Shown here piece by piece: positions 54,557-64,000 of a stretch of 64,000 bases of DNA. Source of the DNA: Heloderma charlesbogerti (Eukaryota; Chordata; Lepidosauria; Squamata; Helodermatidae); contig JANEZZ010003061.1 of the NCBI GenBank assembly GCA_026122225.1, forward strand, positions 1,860,001 to 1,924,000, written 5' to 3'. The notes beneath the pieces were generated by a model. That model was not told where the DNA came from. It did not search any database and was given only the letters and a program-made list of their open reading frames with translations. The position numbers were made by a program, and so were the translations under genes. How positions within the stretch are numbered: position 1 is the first letter of the stretch; every line of letters starts with the position of its first letter.

Positions 54557-55402
54557 TAGGGATGGCAGAGAATTCCGCCACGGATCTCAGTGAGGCCAAA
54601 TGCCAGTGCATTCGGCCGCCCAAACTCCGTGGCGGAATGGCCTGCCACCCCCCACCCCCCGTGGATCCCCCCCAGGACAAGACTTACCTGGGGCGGATCT
54701 TCCGGGAGGCGGAAGCTCTGGCGGCAGCTTCGGCTGCGGTGGCTGCGGCGGCCGGTCTTCCAACCGGCTGCCACTGCCGCCATTTCCAGTGTTAAAAAAA
54801 ATACGACGTGATAGGCTATGTAAATCTTTATGTAGCCTATCACGTCTGACTTAAAAAAAAAAAAAACACGCACGTACACAAATGGTGGCGGCTATGGCCG
54901 CCGCCATTTGCATTCCTTATTTTGGCCCGTCTTAGTCTACGTAAATATTTACGTAGACTAAGACGGCAAAAATAAGGGGGAACGCAAATAGCATCCACTA
55001 CACTATTTGCGTTCCCCTTATTTTTGCCGTCTTAGTCTACGTAAATATTTACGTAGACTAAGACGGGCCAAAATAAGGAACGCAAATGGCAGCGGCCGTA
55101 GCTGCCGCCATTTGCATACGTGTGTGTTGTTGTTGTTTTTTAAGTCAGACGTGATAGGCTACATAAAGATTTATGTAGCCTATCACGGCTGACTACAGGG
55201 ACCAAACGGCGGCGGCTACTGCCTCCGCCATTTGTGTCCCTGCTAGCCAGTGGCCAGAGGTCCGGGAGCCGGCCGGCCAGGATTCCGGGGGGGAGGCGCA
55301 GATCACCTCCCCCCCAATGAGGATTCTGGGGGGAAGGACGGAGCGCCTCCCCCCCCAGTGGAACCTGGAGGAGCCAGGTATGGCCAATTTCATACATCCC
55401 TA
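54557..55402 (-). mobile_element. Foldback hAT-like element, long form (846 bp)
   Basis: It starts TAGGGATGGCAGAGAATTC and ends CATACATCCCTA, with perfect duplications GTACTAAA at 54549-54556 and 55403-55410. The interior inverted repeat at about 54804-55187 is centred near 54995. It carries GATAGGCTATGTAAATC at the outer edges, AGTCTACGTAAATATTTACG twice, and CAAATGGC hairpins with GCTATGGCCGC/GCGGCCGTAGC loops. An outward donor-like CAGGTAAGT lies on the minus strand at 54682-54690. Confidence 0.93.
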
Positions 55403-56000
55403 GTACTAAAGGAGGACAAGGAGATTTCAGAGAAGCTGAACAAATTATTTGCATTGGTCTTCACTGCAGAAGATAGGACAGATACCTGTGCCTGAACTGA
55501 TGTTTTCAGGAAGGGAGTCTGAGGAACTGACAAAAGATGAAGTTCTCAACCTTATTGAAAAATCGAACGTAAATAAATCACTGGGCCAGACAAAATCCAT
55601 CCTAGAGTTCTTAAAGAACTCAAATATGAAACTGCTGATCTTCTAACCAAAATATGCAACATGTCCCTAAGATCGGACTCTGTACCAGAGGACTGGAAGA
55701 TGGCCAATGTAACACCAATTTTCAAAAAGGGATCCAGGGGGGATCTGGGAAATTACAGGCAGGTTACCTTAACGTCTGTTCTGGGTAAATTGGTTGAAAG
55801 CATTATTAAAGATAAAATTTTTAAGCATATAGTAGGGCAAGCTGTGCTGAAAAAGAATCAGCATCTTTCACAACAACAAATCCAGTCTCACTGACCTTTT
55901 AGAGTTCTTTGGGAGTGTCAATACACATGTAGACAGGGCTGATCCAGTAGATACCATTTACTTGGACTTCCAAAAGGCTTTTGACAGAGTCCCTCACCAA

Positions 56001-56639
56001 TAGGGATGGCGGAGAAATCCGCCATGGACTCCAATGAGGCCGGATTCTAAAGAATCTGGCCCCCCGGAGTCCATGGTGGAATGGACTACCCCCACCACCA
56101 CCCCGTGGAATCCCCCCAGGATGAACCTTACCTGGTCGTCGGATGGCCCAGTCCGTCCGCAGCCATCCGCTGCTCCGTCTGTGGACGCAAATGTCTGCTG
56201 TCTCTTGAGGACAGAGCAACGGAGAAGGTGGTGGTGCAGCAAAAACAGGAGTATTTACATAGCCTATCACAGCAAAGAGCAGGGACACAAATGGCATCTG
56301 CTATGCCATTTGCATCACTACTCTTTTCATGATAGGCTATATAAATACTTACATAGCCTATCACGGCAAAGAGTGGGGACGCAAATAGCATCCGCTACGC
56401 CATTTGCATCCCTGCTTTAGCCATGATAGGCTACATAAGTATTTATGTAGCCTATCACGGCTAACGCAGGGATGCAAATGGCATCCGCTACACCAGACAT
56501 CATTTGCGTCTGCAGCCCAGCAGCGGACGGAAGTCCGGCTGCGGACGGGGAGGATTCCAGGGAGAGGGATGGATCACCTCCCCTCCCCCCGCAGTGGATG
56601 CCCCGGAACGGAACCAGGTAAGTGATCCGCCCACCCCTA
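56001..56639 (-). mobile_element. Foldback hAT-like element, short form (639 bp)
   Basis: It starts TAGGGATGGCGGAGAAATC and ends CGCCCACCCCTA, with perfect duplications CTCACCAA at 55993-56000 and 56640-56647. It contains hairpins with TAGGCTATATAAATAC and TACATAAGTATTTATGTA cores, and GCAAATAGCATC / GCCATTTGCATC hairpins, all more diverged than in neighbours. A perfect outward donor-like CAGGTAAGT lies at 56615-56623, and CCTTACCTGG lies near the left end. Confidence 0.93.
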
Positions 56640-56807
56640 CTCACCAAAAACTCCTGAGCAAACTTAGCAGACATGGAATAAGAGGCGAGGTCCTCTTATG
56701 GATCAGAAACTGGCTAAAGAACAGAAAGCAGAGAGTAGGAATAAATGGTAAATTCTCCCAATGGAGGAAAGTAAATAGTGGGGTCCCACAGGTATTTGTA
56801 TTGGGAC

Positions 56808-57709
56808 TAGGGATGTACAAAAGTCACTTACCTTTCCGTGGATTCTGTTCATGGGGGGGGAGGTGTTCTGTCCCTCCTCCCGGAATCCTCGATGGTGTGG
56901 AGGCAATCCGGTCCACCCCCCCCCCGGAATCCTCGACGGCCGGCTGTGCTTTGCAGCGGCTCCGCAGAGCAGCTGGCCAGGCCAGGGCCGTCCGCAGCCG
57001 GATTTCCAGCCACGGTGGCTGCTGGGTAAAAAACACACCAAAAAAACGCGTACGCAAATGGCGGCGGCTACAGCCACCGCCATTTGCATTCCTTATTTTT
57101 CACCATCTTAGTCTACGTAAATATTTACGTAGACTATTACAGCGAAAAAAAAGGGGAATGCAAATAGCGTAGTGGGCGCTATTTGCGTCCCTTTTTGATT
57201 CGCCGTTTTAGCCTACATAAATATTTACGTAGACTAAGATGGTGAAAAATAAGGAATGCAAATAGCGCCCACTACGCTATTTGTGTTCCCCTTTATTTTT
57301 GCCGTAATAGTCTATGTAAATATTTACATAGACTAAGATGGCGAAAAATAAGGAACGCAAATGGCGGTGGCCATAGTCGCCGCCATTTGCGTATGCTTTT
57401 TTTTTTTTTTTACCAGGATGTGATAGGCTACGTAAGTCTTTATGTAGCCTATCACATCTCTGTAAAAAAAAAAATGACAAGACTGCAAATGGTGGCAGTG
57501 GTAGCCAGTCGGAAGACCAGCCGCCGAAGCCACCGCCGCCGGAGCCACCGCCGGAGCCGCCACCGCCCAGAACTTCCGTCCCAGGTAAGTCTTGTCCTGG
57601 GGGGGATCCGCGGGGGGGTGGCAGGCCATTCCGCCACAGATTTCGGGGGCCCAAATGCACTGGCATTCGGCCTCACCGAGATCCATGGCGGAATTCTCTG
57701 ACATCCCTA
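56808..57709 (+). mobile_element. Foldback hAT-like element, long form (902 bp)
   Basis: It starts TAGGGATGTACAAAAG and ends CTCTGACATCCCTA, with perfect duplications ATTGGGAC at 56800-56807 and 57710-57717. It carries four AGTCTACGTAAATATT-type hairpins, two GCAAATAGCG hairpins and outer CAAATGGCGGC hairpins. On the right is a GATAGGCTACGTAAGTC hairpin, but its left counterpart is missing. CAGGTAAGT lies at 57582-57590 and ACTTACC near the left end. Confidence 0.93.
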
Positions 57710-58797
57710 ATTGGGACCAATGCTTTCCAACTTGTTCATAAATGATCTTGAATTAAGAGTGAGCAGTGAAGTAGCCAACTTTGCAGATGACACCAAACTG
57801 TTTAGGGTGGTTAAAACAAAAAAAGATTGTGAGGAGCTCCAAAAGGATCTCTCCAAACTGGGAGAATGGGCATCCAAATGGCAAATGCAGTTCATGTAAG
57901 CAAATGTAAAGTGATGCACGTTGGGGCAAAAAATCCCAACTTCAAGTATAACTGGATGGGATCTGAGCTAGCAGTGAGCAACCAAGAAAGAGATCTGGGG
58001 ATTGTGGTCGACAGCTCAATGAAAATGTCGACCCAGTATGCAATCGCTGTAAAAAAAGGAAAATTCTATGTTAGGCATAATTAGAAAAGGAATTGAGAAT
58101 AAAACTGCCAGCATCATACTGCCTTTATATAAATCTATGGTGTGGCCACACTTAGAATACTGTGTACAGTTCTGGTCACCCCCCCCCCCAAAGCTATTGT
58201 GGAGCTAGAAACAGTGCAGAAAATGACAACCACAATGATCAAGAGGCTGGAGCATCTCCTCTATGAAGGAAGGTTACAACAACTGGGATTGTTTAGCGTG
58301 GAAAAAAGGAGGGTAACGGGAGACATGATCGAGGTGTACAAAATTACACATGGTGTGGAGAATGTGGATAGGGAGACCTTTTTCTCCCTCTCTCATAATA
58401 GTAGAACCTGAGGTCATCCCATGAAGTTGGTTGGTGGGAGATTCAGGACAGATAAAAGCAAGTACTTCTTCACATAGTTACTTAAACTATGGAATTTGGT
58501 ACCACAAGATGTAGTGATGGCCAGCAATTTGGATGGCTTTAAAAGGGGTTAGACAAATTCCTGGAGAAGGCTATCAATGGCTACTATAACTAGTCCTGAT
58601 GGCTATGTGCTACCTCCAGTATCAGAGGCATTATGCCTATGTATACCAGTTGCTGGGGAACATGGGCAGGAGAGTGCTGTGGCACGTATGTCCCCCTTGT
58701 GGGTTCCTGGTAAACAACTGGTTGGCCACTGTGTGAGCAGAATGCTGGACTAGATGGACCCTTGGTCTGATCTAGCATGACTCTTCTTATGTTCAGT

Positions 58798-60734
58798 AAT
58801 TCATGATACCATGGCCATTTTAGCACTGCTAAGAATATTAACAGCTGTGGTGGAATACAAAACCATTGTTTCTCTTCAATCCCAAACAAATAGAATCAAA
58901 TGTATATATTCTTCTGAGTAACTATTATGATATATTCAGCGATACTTGCTCAAATCTTCCCCTGAAATTTATCTGTTAGAGAACAGTGGCACTCCTAAGA
59001 AAGATGTATTGGGTATAGCGGATAAAGTTGTGAACGTGAGTTAACAAAACTGTGGAACATAACACTACTTCCTTTTTAAGCGACATCAATAGGAGTGGTT
59101 TTCAGAACTTCGCCTGTAATTATACTCTTATGTTTGGTCTTAGTGAAACCACAACTGGAGCATACAGTGTTTAGAGCTGGGTGCTGGAGATGCTGGTAGT
59201 TGAAAAGGCTTCAGAGTGGCAAACATGATCACAGATGAGAAGTTCAATTCTGCAAAGGTACACTGAAGTACACTAGGTATCCCAAAGAAGCTGAATGGTA
59301 TGGAGGAATGTACTGAATGTCAGACAGAAGGGGCTTATAATTATATAAAGAAGAGAGTAGCTCAATTGTATGTAACATTTAATTAATTGGGGACATTTTG
59401 AATACAGCTCAGCTTTCCTGTCTGGCAACATGGTTAATGATACTCATTTATATTTTTATAGGAAGTGGAGGATTAATGTATGTTCTGTCACAAGCTTATA
59501 AGCCTGTCTTCTAGCTATTGTGACTTGATAAAATGGGTTAATATCTTCTCGGAAATCATCCTTTCTCACACAATGGCCTAAATCTTACATAATGGCCTCG
59601 AGGTTATCATATGTTTTGGATCCCCTGTTTAGCTAGGGTCCTCCCCCCAGCTTGCCACCCTGCATTTCTGTGCTAAAGACACTACTCTTGTATCTCTTAG
59701 AATTCTCCAGGCTTTAATGGCTATAATAAATTTCAGTAATCTGTGGTTATTGGTACTAAAGCTCATTATTATTCTCATGTTGTCATTCATTGCACTGCAG
59801 TGTGATTTCATTCTTTGCATTCAGTATCATTAGATTGGTCTCTCTGTTACTAGGCACCTGAGTATCAATCCTCAGATCACTTACATGTGGAGTAATCCAC
59901 AGATTGCAGTGGGACTGCTCCAAGGTAAGTGGCTTGAGGATCACGATCTTGGTAGATGAAACACATTTGGCTGCATCTGTTATCCAACAGATGTCTGTGT
60001 AGTTCACATCCCCCATGCTCTTTCTTTCTTATTTTTTTGTGTTGGCTTAAAATTCATCAGATTACTTAAAATTTGAATATAGGGATGCATTTATCACTTA
60101 GGCATTACTCAGCTACCCAACTAAAATGCCAAGAATGAGACTAGCTAAAAATGTGTGTGATAAAAGTTCCAGATTTTATGGTGAAAAAATGCTATCCAAT
60201 TTCCACTGAAATGCAATGAGGTCATGCTAGTATATATCCATCTCAGATATATGACAGGAGTACAAGGACTCCATGGGGACAAAGAAAAGAGTCATCCATA
60301 TGAGATTTGGTGGGAGCAGTTCTTCGAAGCTGGTGGCACCCTGAGTTGAAAGAACCCTTCTCTGTTCTTTCCCCAAACACAATACTAGCTCTGTGCAGAG
60401 GTTTGGCCCGGACACATGAGGGGTAACAGTATAGTGGGGTGGGAGTGTACACAGGAGCCCTGCCCCCAACACCCCAGGACTCCCAGCTCCTCTGAAGATC
60501 TTTGGGCATTGAGCATGAAGGTCTGCAGGGGGGTTGTAAAGGTATTCAGCTGAATGCACTTACAAACTTCCCTGTGACTGGGTTTCTTATTCTGGGGAGG
60601 TCAGTATGTCCAGCCAAATGCATATACACCCCCCAGCAAACCTTAGCACTTAACATGCAGAGGTCTGTAGAAGCGCCATGCACTCACCAACACTGGTAAG
60701 CTCACATCACAGTCACACCACTCTGTTTGCATCT
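58798..60734. other. Mostly unassigned; possible LINE remnant
   Basis: Bases 59140-59380 read gtgaaaccacaactggagca and atgtcagacagaaggggctt. These weakly resemble a CR1/L3 RT C-terminus (VKPQLEHT). Otherwise no feature was recognised. Confidence 0.35.
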
Positions 60735-61381
60735 TGTTGTTGTTGTTGTTGTTCAGTCGTTCAGTCGTGTCCGACTCTTCGTGACCCCATGGACCATAGC
60801 ACGCCAGGCCTTCCTGTCCTGCGCTCTCTCCCGGAGTGTGCTCAAGTTCATATTCATTGCATTCGTGATGCTATCTAGCCATCTCATCCTCTGCCGTCCT
60901 CTTCTCCTTTTGCCTTCAGTCTTTCCCAGCATCAGGGTCTTTTCCAGGGAGTTTTCTCTTCGCATTACGTGGCCAAAATATTGGAGCTTCAGCTTCATTA
61001 TCTGTCCTTCCAATGAGCACTCAGGGTTGATTTCCTTTAGGATTGACTGATTTGACCTCCTTGCAGTCCAGGGGACTCGTAAGAGTCTTCTCCAGCACCA
61101 CAGTTCGAAAGCATCAATTCTTCGGCGCTCAGCCTTCCTTATAGTCCAGCTCTCACAGCCATACATTACTACTGGGAAAACCATAGCTTTGATTAGACGA
61201 ACCTTTGTCGGCAAGGTGATGTCTCTGCTTCTTACTATGCTGTCTAGGTTGGCCATAGCTTTCCTCCCAAGGAGCAAGCGTCTTTTCATTTCATGGCTAC
61301 AGTCACCGTCTGCGGTGATCTTGGAGCCCAAGAAAGTAAAATCTGTCACTGCTTCCATTTCTTCCCCTTCTATATGCCAGA
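60735..61381 (-). mobile_element. BovB/RTE 3' fragment, recent
   Basis: It is flanked by an 11-bp perfect duplication TGTTTGCATCT (60724-60734 and 61382-61392). The 3' end at the left has a (GTT)n run and cagtcgttcagtcgtgtccg. The minus-strand frame is open from the 5' truncation point to the end. It reads WHIEGEEMEAVTDFTFLGSK, RLLLGRKAMANLDSIVRSRD, CWRRLLRVPWTARRSNQSIL and MVHGVTKSRTRLND. Only the RT C-terminal part is present. Confidence 0.95.
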
Positions 61382-61392
61382 TGTTTGCATCT

Positions 61393-63284
61393 CCAGCTCC
61401 CCAAATTGCAAAAATGCCCCTCAACTTCACAATCTGTTAACAGGGTAGCAAAGTGTGTATGTGGGGGGGGGGAGTCAATTTTGGCTCAATTCCACTTGGG
61501 ATGGGCATTGAATTAAATAACTGATTGCCTTTTCTTTTCTTTTTAGGTCATTATTTTATGTTCTCTGTATATAATTCGTATGCTATACATGTGTTTTGTT
61601 GTTAATGTTGTGAATGCTGCACATTCATGTCTTCAAAAGATAAAGTAGGAAACATCCCTTTACATAGCCCAGAACTTCAGTCATGGGCAAGTGCTGGTGA
61701 TCAATTTGGATTATGGACGGGGAACATGATTTAGATGCTATGTGCAATACAGGTCTGCTCAGTAATCACTTTTAATAATGACTGGTTCACACTGTTCTCT
61801 TGCATGTAGGCTCTACATGGGCACGGAAGCACACTTCGGGGTTGTATGCTCAGCACCCCTCCCATCCACCACCTACCCACACTCTGCATTTATGAATTGA
61901 GGTCTACTCAACTGCATGTGTATGTGAGCACACCCTAGTCATGTGAGCTGTTGTAAGAATGGACAAGCATGCCACTGCTCATACCACTGCACTCACCAAA
62001 AGCTCAGAGGTTGCTTACAATGCAACTGCTACCACCACCTCCCTCTTTTACTGCTCTATGGTCCAGAAATGTATCTTGGGACAGGGCAGGGGAAGGCAGT
62101 AGAGGCAGCAGATACTCCCCAGGACCTGCCAGGGAATTTGTTCCTGCCTGGATTGGGATGACCAGAATCCCAGGTGGGAAAAGTTGTGCCACCAGGGCCC
62201 GCGCAATGCCACCACCGCCTTTGCCACCTCAAGGTGAAAAGGGGAGGGCCCTGCTCACCTCAACCCTGGTTGTCAGGGCCAGCCCTACCATTAGGCAAAG
62301 TGAAGCAGTCACCTCAGGCGGCAGATGCTGCGGGGGCAGCAGTGGCAGACTCCTAGCTGTTACCTTCTGCTGGAGGACAAAGTTGTGTATGTCACACAAG
62401 CTAGCCTCCCCCACCCCCCGCTAGCCTGCTGACTAGGAATGTCGCAGATGTTCGTTTCCAGCTTCGTGTTTGATGATCGTCTTGCAGTTCGGTCTCCCGA
62501 ACTGAAGTTCGCAAACCCTCCCTCTCACCTGGCACTGCTTGGCTGCAGTTGAGCAATCCCCCGAAGTCTTGGGTGCTATGGCGATCCTGTTCACATGCTT
62601 TTCCCAGCTCTTGCCAAGCAGCTGCTCAGCGAATGGCTCCAGTGGCTATCCCTTCTTTTTTTTGTGTGCATTTGTCCCCCGATGTGAGCATCTGGATATA
62701 TGCGCATTTTCTATGCCTAAAAAAATAATAATTGTGCAGTTGCCAGGTTCCTTCTGATTTTGCGCATTTACTTGATTCCATATAGCACATTTTCTGTGTG
62801 AAAAAAATTAATAGCGCAGATGACAGTTCCCTTCTGTTTTTGCACATTCAATTAATTGAGAAATGCCACAGCCACAGAGAGATCCAGCGTCCAGGTGTTG
62901 TGGGGGGGGGAGACATTGAGGAGGGGAATAGAAAAAGAGGGGAGCAAGCAAGCCCCTTCCTACCTGAATGATGGTCCTTTCATTCAGATTGAAATGGGCC
63001 ATTGTCCTCAATTTCTGCACAACAATTACAAAGTACTATTCCTTAACACTGGCAGGTTGATAGCCACTGAGCAAGAAGATGTGTGCTATTATGGGGCAAA
63101 TCTCTCCTAGAACTTAGAATTTTACTCCAACCTTTGAGAGAATATGTTCACAAGCAGAAAATACAGAAAGAAAAAGATAGTTCCTTCATTCATAAATCAA
63201 TATATGCGCACATATCTTTGGGCAGTGCTTTTCAATAGGGAAATAAATTATTGTTTTACTATGTGCTTTTTGGTTGTAATGTCT
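61393..63284. other. Mostly unassigned
   Basis: Bases 62274-62345 (cagggccagccctaccatta, then cctcaggcggcagatg) match the right arm of the MITE at 41472-41738 in reverse complement. Bases 62690-62860 contain a degenerate tandem pair of about 105 bp (gcgcattttctatgcct and gcacattttctgtgtg). No gene was seen. Confidence 0.4.
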
Positions 63285-63371
63285 GTGAACAGTGGCCCAG
63301 AGAGCTTCAGCTATTGGGTGGAATAGAAATGAAATACCTAAATAAATAAAAACATAAATAAATAATAAAAA
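63285..63371 (+). mobile_element. L2-type 3' tail fragment
   Basis: gtggcccagagagcttcagc and tattgggtggaatagaaatg are followed by (AAATAAAT)n at 63337-63371. This compares with the L2 3' end near 17630-17717. Confidence 0.65.
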
Positions 63372-63553
63372 GGGCAGTGTGGTCTTGGTCTCTTGGTTGT
63401 GGTGGCATTTTGTGTATTTGTGTTTAGGCTTGGCCGGGGGGACCACTGGGCTGTGAGAGAACCAAAAGGACAGCCCAAGAAATATGCCAGGAGCAGACTG
63501 ACATACCTACGTAATTCTTTCCTCCAGTGCCTCCTCCCCAGTCAAGCAGACTA

Positions 63554-63663
63554 GAAATGCGCACAAACCTCATTTTCCTCAATTATGCTTCCTGCATTTC
63601 TGTCAGTCGTGGTGAAATGCGCACAAACCTCATTTTCCGTATTTCTGCTTCTTGCATTTCTGT
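63554..63663. repeat. 60-bp tandem duplication
   Basis: The unit beginning gaaatgcgcacaaacctcat at 63554 recurs at 63614 with an exact 60-bp offset, ending gcatttctgt in both. It is about 90% identical by eye. Confidence 0.85.
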
Positions 63664-64000
63664 GTGCCATCAGAACCCCACCCCCCAAAACAAGGGTCCA
63701 GATGTCTCATAGGAAACAGCTGGAAGACCTTCATGAGTAGGAAGAATCAGCCCCCTGCCCCCACAGCCAGGCATGAATGAATATCTGGATGTGAGCATGA
63801 CTGATCGTAGTCATAGAGATTCAGTTATATTCCTAGGCAATCAGCAAAAGAGAATGAAGGAGGTACTCAGTCACCTGTCCTGTCCTGACCTTTATCATGG
63901 AAATGCATTCTTAAAACAAGGGAGAGAGGTGATTTTGCTCATTGTCCTCAGTTAACAGATGAACAGTATTGCTGATTTCTGAGCAAGTGGGTCTTCCCAC
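63664..64000. other. Unassigned
   Basis: No recognised gene or repeat. Confidence 0.35.

Larger units (their letters stand above)
55411..58409 (+). pseudogene. CR1 reverse transcriptase, fragmented
   Basis: Segments in order are: a linker and N-terminal block (LTKDEVLNLIEKSNVNKSLG at 55530 on); SVPEDWKMANVTPIFKKGSRG (55676 on); LDFQKAFDRVPH, the catalytic block A at about 55961-55996, cut by the insert at 56001; and KLSRHGIRGEVLLWIRNWLK, GVPQVFVLG up to the insert at 56808. Then come GPMLSNLFINDLELRVSSEV and FADDTKLFRV (57711 on), and ERDLGIVVDSSMKMSTQY and LEHLLYEGRLQQLGLFSVEK (57990-58280). There are also several frameshifts, for example near 55640 and 58060, so it is not functional even without the inserts. 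Confidence 0.88.
54460..58797 (+). mobile_element. CR1 LINE (second subfamily), invaded by three foldback elements
   Basis: CR1 sequence runs 54460-54556, 55403-56000, 56640-56807 and 57710-58797, about 1.95 kb in all, and reads continuously once the three inserts are removed. It covers the EN-RT linker (RSRKPPGEAVGPLDDNG), the RT core and a complete 3' UTR ending at the gactcttcttatgttc landmark. Copies at 40540 and 50585 supply uninterrupted 3' ends. Confidence 0.92.

Overview
This window looks like repeat-dense, gene-poor DNA from a squamate reptile, most likely a lizard. The evidence is the mix of repeats. There is a near full-length BovB/RTE LINE plus three BovB 3' fragments, a Sauria-type tRNA SINE, many CR1 3' ends with the (ATTCTATG)n tail, L2 LINEs, a 5S-rRNA-headed SINE and many hAT-type DNA transposons. 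I found no convincing host protein-coding exon, tRNA gene or rRNA gene. Every long open frame that I can explain is either LINE reverse transcriptase or an artefact of palindromic DNA. The species cannot be fixed from the sequence alone.

Layout. Bases 256-4810 hold a minus-strand CR1 and a plus-strand L2 that has an open 705-codon reverse-transcriptase frame. Bases 4.8-9.96 kb hold a split tRNA SINE and two CR1 copies, two of these three invaded by foldback hAT elements. Bases 10-20 kb are mostly unassigned, with CR1 and L2 3' ends and small MITEs. Bases 20.6-28.7 kb hold four more multi-hairpin hAT elements, a BovB fragment and a larger TIR element with one hAT nested inside it. Bases 31-38.8 kb hold a CR1 end split by a solo LTR, a BovB of about 3.2 kb with target-site duplications, and a CR1 split by a second BovB. 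Bases 40.5-50.8 kb hold a CR1, a Sauria SINE, three old AT-rich hAT-like copies and a 1.7 kb tandem (dimeric) foldback element. Bases 52.8-58.8 kb hold the 5S/CR1 SINE, a foldback element, and one CR1 copy interrupted by three separate foldback elements. The last BovB copy, at 60.7-61.4 kb, has an 11-bp target-site duplication and an open frame.

The most striking system is the foldback family at 4878, 8685, 20646, 21990, 28008, 45832 (partial), 47886, 53026, 54557, 56001 and 56808, with a structurally similar but sequence-unrelated element at 23337. These share TAGGGATG...CATCCCTA termini and 8-bp target duplications, which fits the hAT superfamily. The interiors are non-coding and built as palindromes of palindromes: short hairpins around TACGTA cores and around CAAATGGCGG/CCGCCATTTG, arranged so that the whole interior is also one large inverted repeat. 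Most complete copies carry outward-facing 5'-splice-donor-like motifs near their ends. No transposase is present here, so they must have been mobilised in trans.

Nothing was computed. Element boundaries come from reading the target duplications and termini directly. Family names come from recognised sequence and protein motifs, not from a database search.
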